Source: Mnemiopsis leidyi
Lineage: Eukaryota > Ctenophora > Tentaculata > Lobata > Bolinopsidae
Direction of reading: 5' to 3'
Length of the DNA stretch: 53,891 bases
NCBI GenBank assembly: GCA_000226015.1
Contig: JH152760.1
Span: forward strand, 17,808-71,698
The notes beneath the pieces were generated by a model. It was not told the origin of the DNA, ran no database searches, and worked only from the letters and a program-made list of their open reading frames with translations. Below, one piece after another: positions 1 through 13,600 of the stretch (positions within the stretch are counted from its first letter, which is position 1; every line of letters starts with the position of its first letter). The translations under genes and the position numbers were made by a program.

Positions 1-155
1 TTGACCATGACCATGGGGCGAATTCACGTTTGTTAGTGGTCATGGTCATTTTCTTGACCATTGACCATGGGTAAATTCCAGGGTGTCATGGTCATGGTCA
101 ATTTTTTTGACCATTGACCATGGGGTAAATTTCAGGGTGTCATGGTCATGGCCAG
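1..155. repeat. Tandem hairpin repeat, about 60-bp unit
   Basis: Three imperfect copies of a unit beginning gaccattgaccatgggg and closing with tgtcatggtcatggtca, so each unit is itself an inverted repeat able to fold back. It lies to the left of the last recognised FASN exon, probably within a FASN intron. A C9 run follows at about 166-174. No coding potential seen. Confidence 0.75.
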
Positions 156-189
156 TGCCTTACCCCCCCCCCTAATTTGGTAAAAATGA

Positions 190-310
190 GGGCAATGTAT
201 CTAGTTATGTATTATGCAATGCACATACTAGGTAATGTACAAGGTAATGTACAAGGAGTAGGTAATTGTTAGGTAATGTGTTAGGTAATGTGTTAGGTAA
301 TGAATTAGAA
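190..310. repeat. Degenerate ggtaatgt-type simple repeat
   Basis: Short irregular repeats of aggtaatgt(gtt/acaa) on the plus strand, antisense to the FASN transcript. Nothing else is recognisable between here and position 860. Confidence 0.5.
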
Positions 311-865
311 AAATGGAATATAAATATGCAGATAGACAACCACTAAATGCAATTGTGTGATCTCCGCATCATCTTAAAATTTAGAAATGGACCAAAATAC
401 AGCAATCATTAATCAAGTTACACCTGGGGACACACTGAAAAGCACAGTAATGCCGTCCTACTAAAATTGACAAAAAAACAATATGAAATAAGAAAATAAG
501 GTATACTCGACCAAAAACACTCATACACCACTTGAGGAAATTTCCAGTTCCCCTTTACTTTTCTCCCGACACTAAGATGTTCTAATCACTGATCAGCTTA
601 ATGAAGTTGCTCTGCCGAATGTGTGTACAATGTAGAGATGGTTGCAAATAAGCGGGCAAAGCGATGAAGGTAGCCACCATCTCTGTGTACAAGCTGCTGA
701 TAATCAGAGAGCGACTAAAACGTTGCAAAATCAAACTACACAACTACCGTGCACTAAATTGATAATAACTTAAAGACATTAAAGACAGTGCATTTAAGGC
801 ACAAACTGAAAAAATAGTCACAACGATTAGTTGTAAGACGATACAAAAAATCAGATTGAAATCAG

Positions 866-930
866 TATTTAGATCTCAGATTGAAGACTGCATTATATTT
901 AGATCTCAGATTGAAGACTGCATTATAGAG
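866..930. repeat. 30-bp tandem duplication
   Basis: Two adjacent, nearly perfect copies of a 30-bp unit (agatctcagattgaagactg plus cattatattt), in the noncoding stretch left of FASN exon 17. Confidence 0.8.
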
Positions 931-1602
931 GTGCACGTCTCGCGCAACACCAGGTGGTCGCAGTCCCTGGCCAGTATTAGATGTTTAACCAAAGATATTT
1001 AACTAATGCAAACCTTTTTGCAACGGCAAATGATATAAAGGAACTAATTGAAATTTGTAAACAATTTTGGAATCAAACGTATCACAGTTAACATGTTTAT
1101 AGCCGGTTCTCTTAACCGGTTTATAAACGGTTCTTTAGCGGTTCTTAAGCGGTTCTTCGGCGGTGGGAGATGTGCGACCCATTATAGGCACAGTGTACTA
1201 TACAAAACCTTATCATACTCCAATCTCTATCACGTACGCAATCAATTTTATCAATTTAGTTATAACGTTGCGTTTTCCTTGTTAGAAGATGTACGTAACT
1301 ACACTTGTAGACTGCAGTCCTATTTCCCCTCTTCTTTACACCGTGCCTAATTTCATTAACAGTTTAATTAATAGATAAATTTTATTATTATCAGGATAGA
1401 GCTCCAACTTACTCATTAATTTATAACTGAAGTATTTTAAAGTCGATTAACTAACAAATCTGAACGAAATAGCTTAAAACGGTAACAATGTGACCAGAGA
1501 CAGAATTTCAGAAAAGAATCACCTCACAAATATGAATAAAAAACTGAGTAAAGAAATTACACAACTCAACAGACACGACGTGAAACAAGAAACAGAACTA
1601 AC

Positions 1603-4600
1603 TGAAGACGATGGTTCCAGCCAGCAGCAACAGCAGAGGAGAGGGTGGGTGTGTCACGTGAGGTCGGGAAGACAGGGGCTGGGAAGAGAGAGTAGGGGGA
1701 GTCCACTACTCCTGCTGAGTACAACTCTCCCACTCCTGCAATCAACTCAGGTGAGTTCCAAATTTGAAGGGGGGGGGGGGGGGGAGGGGATAACACGTGT
1801 TTGTATCAATGATCTCCATTTAGGGCGTTTTCAATGATTAATTAAAATTAATGATCTCTGTTCTAGTTATGTGCCTATAATTGCTTTGGGCTGCTCTAAT
1901 TGTAATTTAAAGTTGACACTTGACACGTAATTACTTGATTAGGTCATGTTTAAAGTTTATAAATCAAAATAAACAAAGTAACGTTTTGAAGTTATTAAGT
2001 ACTGAGTGACTATTGTTAGCTTGATGGTTATTAGTAGTCAATGATACGACTTAGGCTATAATGAAAAGTAAAAGATCATCAATATACATTAAGATGGTCG
2101 CCAGGACTTGGGACCTGGTCAGAGTACCTTATATTAATACCCTCAGTAATCCATCGTTCACTCAAATTATTTAATTAATAGTAGTTGTTGAAAGTATTAA
2201 AGTATATAGCAAACCATTATAATAAACGAACACTTACGTAAGACTAATGCTAAACAAACTACTTGATACAGATGAGAACCTACCAGGAAATAAGTGACTG
2301 TATATGAATAAGTGACTGAATCTGATTTAATGTAGAGAAGTCACAACAAGGTACCTGCGAGTAGAGCTAAGCGGGGGTCCTGGTTATGACGTAACAGTCC
2401 TATCTTCTGATAACTGTCACCCAGTAGTCCCAGTAGAGATGAGTTGCCTGACAGTTCTGAGGAAGTGTGGGATACTATTCATTTTCACTTGAGAAATAGG
2501 TCGGAAAGTTTGGTTAAGCCCTCCAAAGATAACTTATAAATAGTTAATAAACCTGTAGATTTAAATATACAAAGTATACAATACTTTCGGAGTGAAGCGA
2601 GTGATACACATAACTTTGAGTAAACTCATGCTGATCACAATATACAGTACGAGGAGGTGGGTAACGTTAGTACACAATACACACAGTCTACACTATATAT
2701 AAGTCTGTTCGTACAGTGTTCTGTGTAATGGTGTACATGTACACAGGTGTACACTCAGTATACAATACACTTACAATGTATTGTACAATGTACAGTCATG
2801 GCCGATATATCGGGCCCCGATTTACCGGGTCCCCCGATTTTCCGGGCCTCATTTCTCGCCCCCGAAATTTTACCCGGGGAACAATAGACCCAATACAAAC
2901 TTCAGTATTTCCAAGGCAACTGTTAAATTTTGTTGTCAAAACTATGTAATACAGTCGAACTAACACTTTTTACTTATTTAACATTGTTCTTATGACAAAA
3001 AGACGGTATTTAGACACATAAGGCGGTATATAGACATATAAGAGACAATTTAGACCCAATTTCGGGCCCCAAATGGCACTCCCCCGATTTACCGGGTCCC
3101 CCGATTTACCGTGCATTTTTGCTTTCCCCCGAAAAGCCCGGTAAATCGGGGGATGACTGTACACGTGAATTAACACCGAGCGTATAATGTAGGCTCAGTG
3201 TATTCTGTAGGTTGTGTATACTGTGTGTACAGTGTACACACAGTATACCACATGTATATTGTGCAGAGCATATAATACATAATGATCATACTACATTATA
3301 CACAAAATGGTCTACAATTATACACTGTCTACAATTATACACACTGAGTAAAATATACACACAATGTCCGAGTAGAATACACACGATATACACAGAATGG
3401 AGTGTAGTATACACCTAGAATGTCCGACTAGAATACACACAATGTACACGTACCTACGACAACAGACTGTTCAGGAATGCTCCCAACATTTTCCCCGAAA
3501 TACACAGGATTAACCAAGTTATCGGCGAAGAAGGAAGGACCCACAGCTCCAGGCTGCATGTTGGCCGGGTAGGAGGTGCTGATCCAGGTAGCGGGTTTAT
3601 CCACACACTGCATGTACCCCATCAGTCCCGTCACCTCTGTCTGGATCGAGTGGAATGTGGGACTGTGGAATGCGAAACCCCCAGAGTTGATCTTACGTAC
3701 ATTGCAGCCTGGTGAGGTAAGTTCTGGTACAAACTTCAAATTGCAGAGTCACGAAGTTAGTACTTTCTTTTACAAAATAAGACTTCAGAATGAGAGGTTA
3801 AATTCAAGAGACGTTTAAACAGGGTATAAAATGGACAGCTATCAAATCTCTCTCTCCAGATCAACTAAAATTGCCCTACCTTGCTTTCTAAGCTGCTCCA
3901 CATAAGATAGCCCCTTCTCACTGGTAACAGCCAGTGTCACGTGATCGGCCGAGTTGAAACATGCCACATTCACCCCCTCCACCTGGTGGACTGTCTCAGC
4001 GGGGCGGGGAACCCCGAACATGGAGCCGCGCAGTTCCGCGTGCTGCTTTATCAGGATGCTCCGCGCGTACGCTGACTTGATCACGTCGCTCACCGAGTGC
4101 AGTCCTGCGGAGGGAGCGAGTTTGTAAAACTTTTAACTTTCTACTGAACTTTTATCACAAACGGGTTAACAGGCACTATATAAATATTGCTCTCGATATT
4201 GCTGAGAAGGGAGGACACAAAAACAAAACACATATCATATATATTTACAAACCTAAAGCTAGTCCACAAAGTGTGTCTCCGAGACTGTGTCCGATAACAC
4301 CGTCAAACTTGAGGCCTGCTGTCTTCAGAACCTCCAACAGTCCGATAACCAGAGCAGACAGTCCGATAAACATTGACACCACGTCCTCGCATACGTCCGA
4401 CTCCTAGAGTGAAGAGAAAATTCTGTTTCACTTTTTTTTGTTCGTTCGAATTTACAATTGCTGGTTGTTGACACTGAAATGCTGTGATCCTAGATTCCCA
4501 ATATTCGAGGACACTGCATCACTACAAAACACAAGTTATAACCCGACTACAAAGAATGTGAGCAATGTCCACATCAGCTCCCAACTCATCCAAGACTGTT

Positions 4601-7600
4601 TGACACGTGCCAATGCTCTGTCTGAAACTTTCAAACTCAAACAGTCCCCGTCCCATGCCGACCCACTGAGAACCTAGCCCTCCGAGTAGTAACCACACCT
4701 GGAAATAGAGACAACGGTTGGTTCAGTGAAACTTGAAACCCAGAATATCTGGAAATTGTTAAGTTATCATAAATGTTGGGATTTGATTTTCGCAGGTCCA
4801 GCATTTGAATCTCCAAGTTATTTTGGTAGTGTAGATTTTAGCAAAATATCAAAGTTTTGTTGGTCAGATAGAGTTATGGTCAGGACTTTTGCAGGTGGCA
4901 AGTCCGGATACTGAGGTCGAATCTTTTATCACTTGGAATGACCATTTACTTTTTAATCAGAGGATTAATAACCATTCAGAATGACCAATCACTGCGATTA
5001 TACCTGTGGAAGGCTTGATGTATGTTTTTGAGACACCACACTTTTCCGAACTGACCCATCGCCATCTAGAATGAGGTACCCTCTGTAAGGGTACAAATTA
5101 GGAGATATGGTGTTCAGACCGCGGTATAGATCCTGTAACCCTGAAATGGAATTGTCATGTTACAACTTATAATACAAAATAATTAAGTTGATCACTGGAA
5201 ATCATAATATACTTAGATTTAAACTAGAAACATCAGAATTTAGATGTGATTGTAAGTGCAGCAATGCATAGCATGTGGGTTGACCTGAAAGCAAAATATT
5301 TAGGTGATGCTTCAACTCTCCAAACACATACCTTTCTTTGGTTCTCTCCTAGCTAGATCTATTAAGTTAGACACAGCGTCAGCAGTTCTACCATTCACAA
5401 AGAAAACGTCTGTGTTGGGAATATTTTTCTCCTTCTCATTGGGTAGCAGTATCACGTGGGCGTTGGAACCGCCGAATCCAAATGCGTTGAGTGAGACTAG
5501 GCCTTCACCGTATAGGGGCGTAGGCTCTGTCTGGGAATGAGGATGAAAATGGCGGATAATTCTAGTGGCAAAATTTCGTCAGATCAATGTTTTATGCAAA
5601 TGCTGATAAACAATCGATATTAATCTGATGGAAATTTTTTGAGTAAGTTCAAACACAAGGAAATATCTTTTCCAATTTTTAAATCGTCTGTTTTCGCCAT
5701 TGTAACGGCGTAATCAACTATGCATCAAATCGCTATTTCTTGACCCCCTGTACAAATCACAACTGTCACATTTACCAATAATGATAACAGGAAGATGAGG
5801 TGCCGTGTTGCCACAGCACCCGCTAACACAAATTACACGTCCAGCATAGTGCCATTTGCACTTGCAGCGAGCTTCATCTGTCCGGAGTGCAATGGAGAGA
5901 CTCCACCCGGTGGCAGGACCTGCGAGATCGTCCTTCTCCACGGCGCCAGGTTAGTATGAACATCTCGATGCAAGGCATATCAATTGAAAGTCTGTTATAA
6001 GACATTTCCTTGTGTTTAAATACCACTAAAATAATCATTGCTAATGTAGTTGATAAAGGCCCGATAACGTTTCGTGAAACTCACTTTTCATGATCTAGAA
6101 ATTATAAAGCAGGTTTAACTTTAAAATGTTTTATCCGCGCCTCCGTAGTCAGTACAATAGAGTAAGACAACAAAAAAGTGTATTGCTTCAATACGGCAGG
6201 GATGAGAGGAATGTGTTTATGATGATATTCTTCCAGCAACTGGTACAAAGTTCTACATTAGAGAGTCAGAGAGTTAACAATGTCGCTAAATATCCATGTC
6301 GCTGAATATGTCATTTGATATCCACTAGGGGGCCTGATTCATTAAATTTTCCATGCTACAAAGCAATTTAAATAGATACGAATACAGTGTTGATCTAATT
6401 AGCTAACTCCAGAAATTAAACTAATCTGACAACTTTTCATGTTGCATTAAACTAAAGTTATACCTTGTCGGCGCACCGTAATCCACTTAACTGAGCTAAT
6501 AAAGTAATAAATCAACCAAAAAGTTGTCACTAGGGGGATGGTGCATGGTCGAATGCACCCCTATCAAATCACAAATGGTGAAAAATACAAATTTTTTGCC
6601 CAATGACCACGGGTGCTGGGTCAGGATCAAGGTGAAAATAACTACACTCAATATTTTTGACAATTTACATTAGTCCCAAAAAATTTATTTGCAATTATAT
6701 TGTGTACAATTTAATTGAGCCGGAAAAATTTGGGCAGAAAATTTGAACTCATTTGGGCAACCGAAAATTTGGGCACAAATTCTTCAAAAATTAAAGATTT
6801 TCCACTAAAATTTAAATTATATATTTGCCTAATTTCTTTATTATTACTTATTATTCCAGTAATTTTGCTTCCAATTGTAATCGTGCAGATGGCAGTTTAA
6901 TGGGCTGGTGGTGTTAATGGGCTGGTGGTTTTATGGGCTGGTGGTGTAGTGGTTTCCTTCTCGGCTCCCATGCAGGAGGTCGGGGGTTCAAATCCCGTAT
7001 CCGCCAGTCCTAGAGAAGTGCGCTAAGGGCATTTGCCTATGCAACCTTCTTCGGTCGACTCAGCCGAATGATCGGGAAACCGTGATTGAGGGTTAAATGA
7101 GTAGCTGCCCATTGCAGCGAAGTCTCGGGCGATAAAAGTATGGTACACACTACCTTAACCGTCACTGGCGTGTATGTATAATTGTACATTCGGCCTCCTG
7201 TAATTGGCCGTTACACTTGTGTAACATGTGGCTGTTGGAGTGTCCGAATTAAAATAAGTATGAGATAAAAAAAAAGATATAAAATTTACGATCTCCCCAA
7301 ATTTTTGGGGATTTCAACTTAAAAAATAGGCTGAATATCAACACTAAAATACTACACTACTACTAATTAAACTGCTAATAATCAAACTAAAATACTTTAA
7401 TTACACTACTATTAATCACAATAAACTACTATAATTAAACTATACTACTATACGACTTACCACGATTTTAAGACGACCCTGAACGACTGCCTCCAACTTG
7501 GGGTTGATCTCGTTGAGGAGGATGTTTGGGGGGACCACCCCCTTGGTGTACGACATCAGAACCTTACACAGACTAGCCACCCCGGAGGCGGGTTCAGCGT

Positions 7601-10600
7601 GTCCCAGATTGGACTTGATGGAGCCTATCAGCAGTGGTTTGTCCTGAGGTAGAAGTCATCTGGTCGGTGTTATACATATTTATTGGGATATAAACAGAAC
7701 AGCGTGTCGGGATAATGCGGGATCTAACCTAGAATTTTATTCTAACCCATTGTGCGATTATAATAATCACGCCTATTTTTATCACGCCAATGAATAAACT
7801 TATTGTTGTTGCAGTGGATCGTTATCGCCCCTAAAAGTTGTACTGAGTGTTTTATGTTACTCCGTAAGCCACCTTGCCGCTTACTTGGCGTTGCACCTGC
7901 GCAAGAACGTTTGGCTTAACGTGATCTTCTTTTAGTGGATCACAAGATTTGCATCTTGTCTGATGTTTTATTCACACGCAGTTCTCGAGGCTGACACACG
8001 GCATCCTTAAAGAGGGTTCAACCTAGCTCATAGGTGCTTTAAGACAAAAAATATGGTAATAAATTGATTAGTATAACTGCTAAGTAACACTGGGGCTACC
8101 ATAGCCCAGTTGGGCGAGACAAATTCCCTATTACTCTATTAGCATTCTTTTTGTTTCCAACAAGAGGGCCGAATCAAGAGAGAGACGGAGTTTATCAAGT
8201 TCAAACCTTTCAGATAAGCTTGGCTTATGAATGGCCAATTCTTTCGATGCTATCGCTCTATTTGTCGCTGAGAGCGCAGGGTCATGCGATTGGATGACAG
8301 GCGTCCGTTTATGGGGTTTGGTTAAGTAACAGCCGGAGGGCTAAATTGTTTTGATTCGATTTGGATTCTAAGAGATTGAGCACCACGGCGCTTATCTTGT
8401 GCTCATAGTTTGACTCACAGCTTTTATATTAGCGCAAAAATGTGTAATATTCGGGGTTGGTCACGAACATATCAGCTAGTTACATACCTGTTTCCTAGTC
8501 ACATACCTACCACATAGTTACGTACCTGCCACCTAGTTACGTACCTGTCACACCTAGTTACGTACCTACCACCTAGTTACGTACCTACCACCTAGTTACG
8601 TACCTACCACATAGTTACGTACCTGTCACCTAGTTACGTACCTGTCACCTAGTTACGTACCTGTCACCTAGTTACGTACCTGTCACCTAGTTACGTACCT
8701 GTCACCTAGTTACGTACCTGTCACCTAGTTACGTACCTGTCACCTAGTTACGTACCTGTCACCTAGTTACGTACCAGTCACCTAGTTACGTACCAGTCAC
8801 CTAGTTACGTACCTACCACCTAGTTACGTACCTGTCACCTAGTTACGTAGCTACCACCTAGTTACGTACCTGTCACCTAGTTACGTTCCAGTCACCTAGT
8901 AACGTAACTGTCGAACGCAGTTACGTACCATTCACCTAGTTACGTACCTGTCACCTAGTTTCGTACCAGTCACCTAGTTACGTACATACCACCTAGGTAC
9001 GTGCCAGTCACCTAGTTACGTACCTACCACCTAGCTACGTACTTGTCACCTAGTTACGTACCTGTCACCTAGTTGCGTACCTGTCACCTAGTTACGTACT
9101 TGTCAACTGGTTACGTACCTACCACCTAGTTACGTAGCTACCACCTAGTTACGTTCCTGTCCCCTAGTTACGTAGCTACCACCTAGTTACGTCCCTGTCA
9201 CCTAGTTATACACAGTCATCCCCCGATTTACCGGGCTTTTCGGGGGAAAGCAATAATGCACGGTAAATCGGGGGACCCGGTAAATCGGGGGAGTGCCATT
9301 TAGGGCCGAAATTGGGTCTAAGTTGTCTCTTATATGTCTATATACCGTCTTATGTGTCTATATACCGTCCGATTTACCGGGGGCCCGGTAAATCGGGGGA
9401 TGAATGTACTTGCCTCCGAGTTACGAACATGCCACCTGGTTTCGTCACAGCCACCTAAAACGAACCACTATGTATATCACTATATGTATAAATCTGATAT
9501 CTTAAGTGTGAGCTGGAACTTGGTTATTGTTAAATAGGGTCATAATGTACGTTAAATTTTTTTGGGAGGAGTCGGAAATCTTTGTTATCACGCGACAGCG
9601 TTCTCGAAATTTATTGGTTCTATCTGGTTCCCCATTGGTTAATCCGTATAATACGATAGGAAAAAATTTCCTCCCCAAGAATTCTGACGTCTATTTTATC
9701 TTCTACTGTGAAGTTTTTTGGTCAAAATGTAGTTTTACGTCAAAATGTAGGTCTAACTTTTCTTCCAGCTCAAAGTTGAAAATTTCAATTATAAGGGGTC
9801 ACTTAAGAGGTCACGTGATGATTTTTTCCCTTATCTTGCCATTTGGGCCAGACGGGCCCAAATGGCAAGATCGTTTTGATACGTTTTGTGCACGTGCACA
9901 AAAAGTACAAAACAAGGGTTGGCGATCGATAGCGTAAGTCGGAATATTAGCTCAAAAAGCGTCCGTCCGTACGTTCGTACGTACGTACGTACGTCCGCGT
10001 GCTCTTTTATCAAACTTATCATGCATACGAATACTGCCTAAGGCCGCAGAATACACTTCACATTATGCAATATATACAAAATTGCCTCAATTATTTGTTC
10101 TAATCGCAACAATTGCAACTAGAGTCTAAATGTACGATAGCGATTAAACAAGAGATACGATCGTCGATTAAACTTTTTTTAAAAATTTTAAGTGCTATTA
10201 AGTAATCTATGACTATCGAATGTCAGATGACACATTGAGAGGTGAATGTAACACGATTTTAATTTCAGCCGAACAATTATAATAGACGAAAAATTCACGA
10301 AACGCCATTAATATAAACGCAACGCAGTATGAATANNNNNNNNNNACGTACCTGTCACCTAGTTACGTACCTGTCACCTAGTTACGTACCTACCATATAG
10401 TTACGTACCTGTCACCTAGTTACGTACCTGTCACCTAGTTACGTACCCGTCACCTAGTTACGTACCTGTCACCTAGTTATGTACCTGTCTCCAAGTTACG
10501 TACCTGTCACCTAGTAACGTACCTGGTTACGCTTGCTGCAGAAGAAAGTGTCTACAGCGAGACACTCCTGAGTGTCCCCAGCCTGGGTTCCAGTTCCGTG

Positions 10601-13600
10601 AGCCTCCACGTAACACACGTCCCCCTCCTCGACACACGTGCCACTGTACGCTTCTTTTAGCAGGGAGATCTAGAGATGGACTAACTTATATTGGATAACA
10701 TGGATGGCCGTCAGTAGGCAAATCCATAACCTGTACGTGAACAGACGCGCACGATTTTGCCCTGAGAATTCCAAGATTTAAAAGATTAATTTTAACGCAT
10801 AATCTCAAATTTTAATGTCAACTTTGTTCAAAACTAACAAACCTGACTTTTGGAGTCGGGGAAAATGATTCCCTCCTCCTTAAACCCGTCGTTATTTGTC
10901 ACACTGTTTACAATCCGACCGTAAATACGTCGAGCCTGACTTCGCCACTGGCAATTGTAATGAAGTTCAGGAACAATGTGCATTGTGCTATCGACTTGGG
11001 TGAAAAAAAGAAGTGCTAGTTTGAAGCATGTTTGAGAGGTTTGTGTACACGTCTTTGTGTCACGTGTGTATGCACGTCTTTGTATCACGTGTGTATGCAC
11101 GTCTTTGTATCACGTGTGTATGCATGTCTGTGTATCACGTGTGTATGCATGTCTGTGTATCACGTGTGTATGCATGTCTGTGTATCACGTGTGTATGCAT
11201 GTCTGTGTATCACGTGTGTATGCATGTCTGTGTATGTTAACCTGTAGAAAAACAAGCGATATACACTCTGCTCTGCTGTAGCCATCAGCTGAGATATCAT
11301 ACACTCTACAACCACGTCCCCCTGACACCATGTTCATACGGTGTAGCGCTATGGTCGCCTGAGGTAAGGATGTTTGGGAGCAATCCAGTGCATTGTAAGT
11401 TTTAGCCTAAGATAAACCTAAAATCTTAAGTTGGGACGAAAGCCAACCAACTACCCCCTCCCCCAATAACAATTCTATGAAATCTAATTCTAAAGCTTTC
11501 TCGTCTCTGCAATGGCCCGAAACGAAAATAAAAAACTACCTGAGGTTTCAGGTTAAGGTTACACCCTCCAACAAGAGCAGCAGAAATGTCGCCCCGCTTC
11601 ATTGCCATAACAGCTGTGTCTGAAAACGACAAATATTTCATCATACTGGACCAAATTCATACACTGTTGGTGGCATAATAGAATTCAAAAAGATCAGTAG
11701 GGGGAATAAAATCACATATATGATATAAGTTTTAATTCGAAAGTTTGTTTGGCAAGGTAATGTTCAGGATGAATCTAAGGTGTCTTCTTAGACGCCAGAA
11801 AAAGTCCTTAAAATTCGTTCAATATTTTTGTGTGCCGTAGGTGGACTCTGCCTGGCTCAGTAGATGTTCTTGAGACTCTTCGATTGTGTCAAGTTCGTTT
11901 GTAGGAATAACCTCTTAAGATATCAAAACAACTCTACAGCTAGAGTTTGAGGCGGCCAAGAACGTCAGAAAAAGAGAGGGGCAATATAACAAAAATGAGC
12001 AAAAGTCATAGTTAACATTTAGAAAATAAACAGCACAAATTCAAGATACAAAAACAATAGGTGGGTCTAAAGTTGCCATCGGTTTGGTAGGCGAGATTCT
12101 GAAATCTTAGACTCATACTTGAATTGACAAGATAATCTATAATGTACTGAGGGTAATCTTGCCTAAGGAGTAGAGGGAGGCTGAACAGCCCGTGTCGTGA
12201 GTTTCACTAGGACCTGTAAACTTGAAGTACTCCGACACCTGAAAATTTGGTAATGTGATAATGGGAGGGGTACTGGTAGCAGAGATGGTGGGGAGGGGTA
12301 GCAGAGAGGGTGGAGGGGTAGCAGAGAGGGTGGGGAGGGGTAGCAGAGAGGGTGGGGAGGGGTAGCAGAGAGGGTGGGGAGGGGTAGCAGAGAGGGTTGG
12401 GAGGGGTTGCAGAGTTGGGTTGGGGGTCGATACACAACTTACTTCGAACCGAAAAAAATAATCTACCTTATTAGGAAGAGATGTGTGCATGCTGTTAAGT
12501 AGCCCAGTAGCAGAGATAGTGTTGACATTGTTAGTCAGTGCTTCTCCAGCTTCCACTATACAGTTTCCTGAGGTGGGTAACACCTACATTTCAAATACAA
12601 AGGGGTTTAAGGTGGAGGGGGTGGGGTTGTAAGGGTAACACCTACATTTCAAATTCAAAGGGGTTTAAGGTGGAGGGGGTGGGGTTGTAAGGGTAACACC
12701 TACATTTCAAATACAAAGGGGTTTAAGGTGGAGGGGTGGGGTTGAACTGGGTGACTGCTGTGTTTATACAGACCCGCTCTTGTCCTGGACTCTGATTTTT
12801 AAAAGCCTTTTTATCAATTGTAATAATCTTTTTCAACTATTTATGATAAGAACCGCTGGGGTTGAAATGGAGACGGTGACTGATGGATACCATTGTTTCA
12901 AGTTTGAGGGAGACCTAAACCAGTTTCCTTCCAATCCGAAATTTCGTCTTTAGGATACTACGAACTAGGATTGTTCTCATATGAATGTGTAATTTTTTTC
13001 TTTATGACTATACAATCTTTTAAGGAACTCCTTACTCGAAATAATTTCAAACAGACAAGTTCCTATTTATTCTTAATGAATGTATTTAATTTGAGAATTT
13101 GTTTTGTTGAAATAGGTAGTTTAGTAGTTTAAGAGAAAGGTAATTTTGGGGGCCACAAATAGTTTTTATCACGTGACATCATTGCTAGATTTGGATTGGT
13201 CAATCGCTGTCACATCATTCTAAAAAAGAACATGGAAGTGAATACCTTTGTCTTTTCATGACGAATAAAAATTGACTGTATTGCCTAACCAGCCTAAAAA
13301 CGAAATGAGACGTTGAATCCTATTAACTGTAAACTGTTAACTGTTACAGTTAAGTGTGGGATTTTACCCCGGACGCGCTAAAATCATACCGCTACTGCTA
13401 GTGTATCATATTGAAAGCTTACCTATATAGACTCCGGTTGGTGTGTTTTCCAAACACTTGGGATCGTACCCTGCGTCCACGATAGCCTCCCATGCCACTT
13501 CTAGCATGATCCTGACGTCCGGAGCACACTGGTTAGCTTGGTCAGGGCTAAAGTTGAAGAAGGGGGCGTCAAATCGGCTGATGTCTTTGAGCTTTCCGAA

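Noticed and set aside
915..985. Possible FASN exon 18 on the minus strand (acceptor CTGGCCAG, reading QDCDHLVLRETC in phase)
   Set aside because: Phase and acceptor fit, but there is no good donor, similarity to the DH start is weak, and a repeat begins inside the candidate. Left out of the model.
6935..7010. Possible functional tRNA (76 nt with a pairing GGGCTGG/CCAGTCC)
   Set aside because: The D stem does not pair and six extra bases separate the T arm from the pairing end. It continues into a SINE body with an A tail.
8464..9205. CRISPR-like array
   Set aside because: Units are contiguous 19-mers without unique spacers, in an animal intron; a minisatellite.
11028..11281. Overlapping plus-strand frames rich in C, V and H
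   Set aside because: They are translations of the 25-bp minisatellite in all three frames.
12137..12583. 148-residue proline-rich minus-strand frame
   Set aside because: It is FASN exons 3 and 4 read through the repeat-filled intron 3; the middle is not coding.
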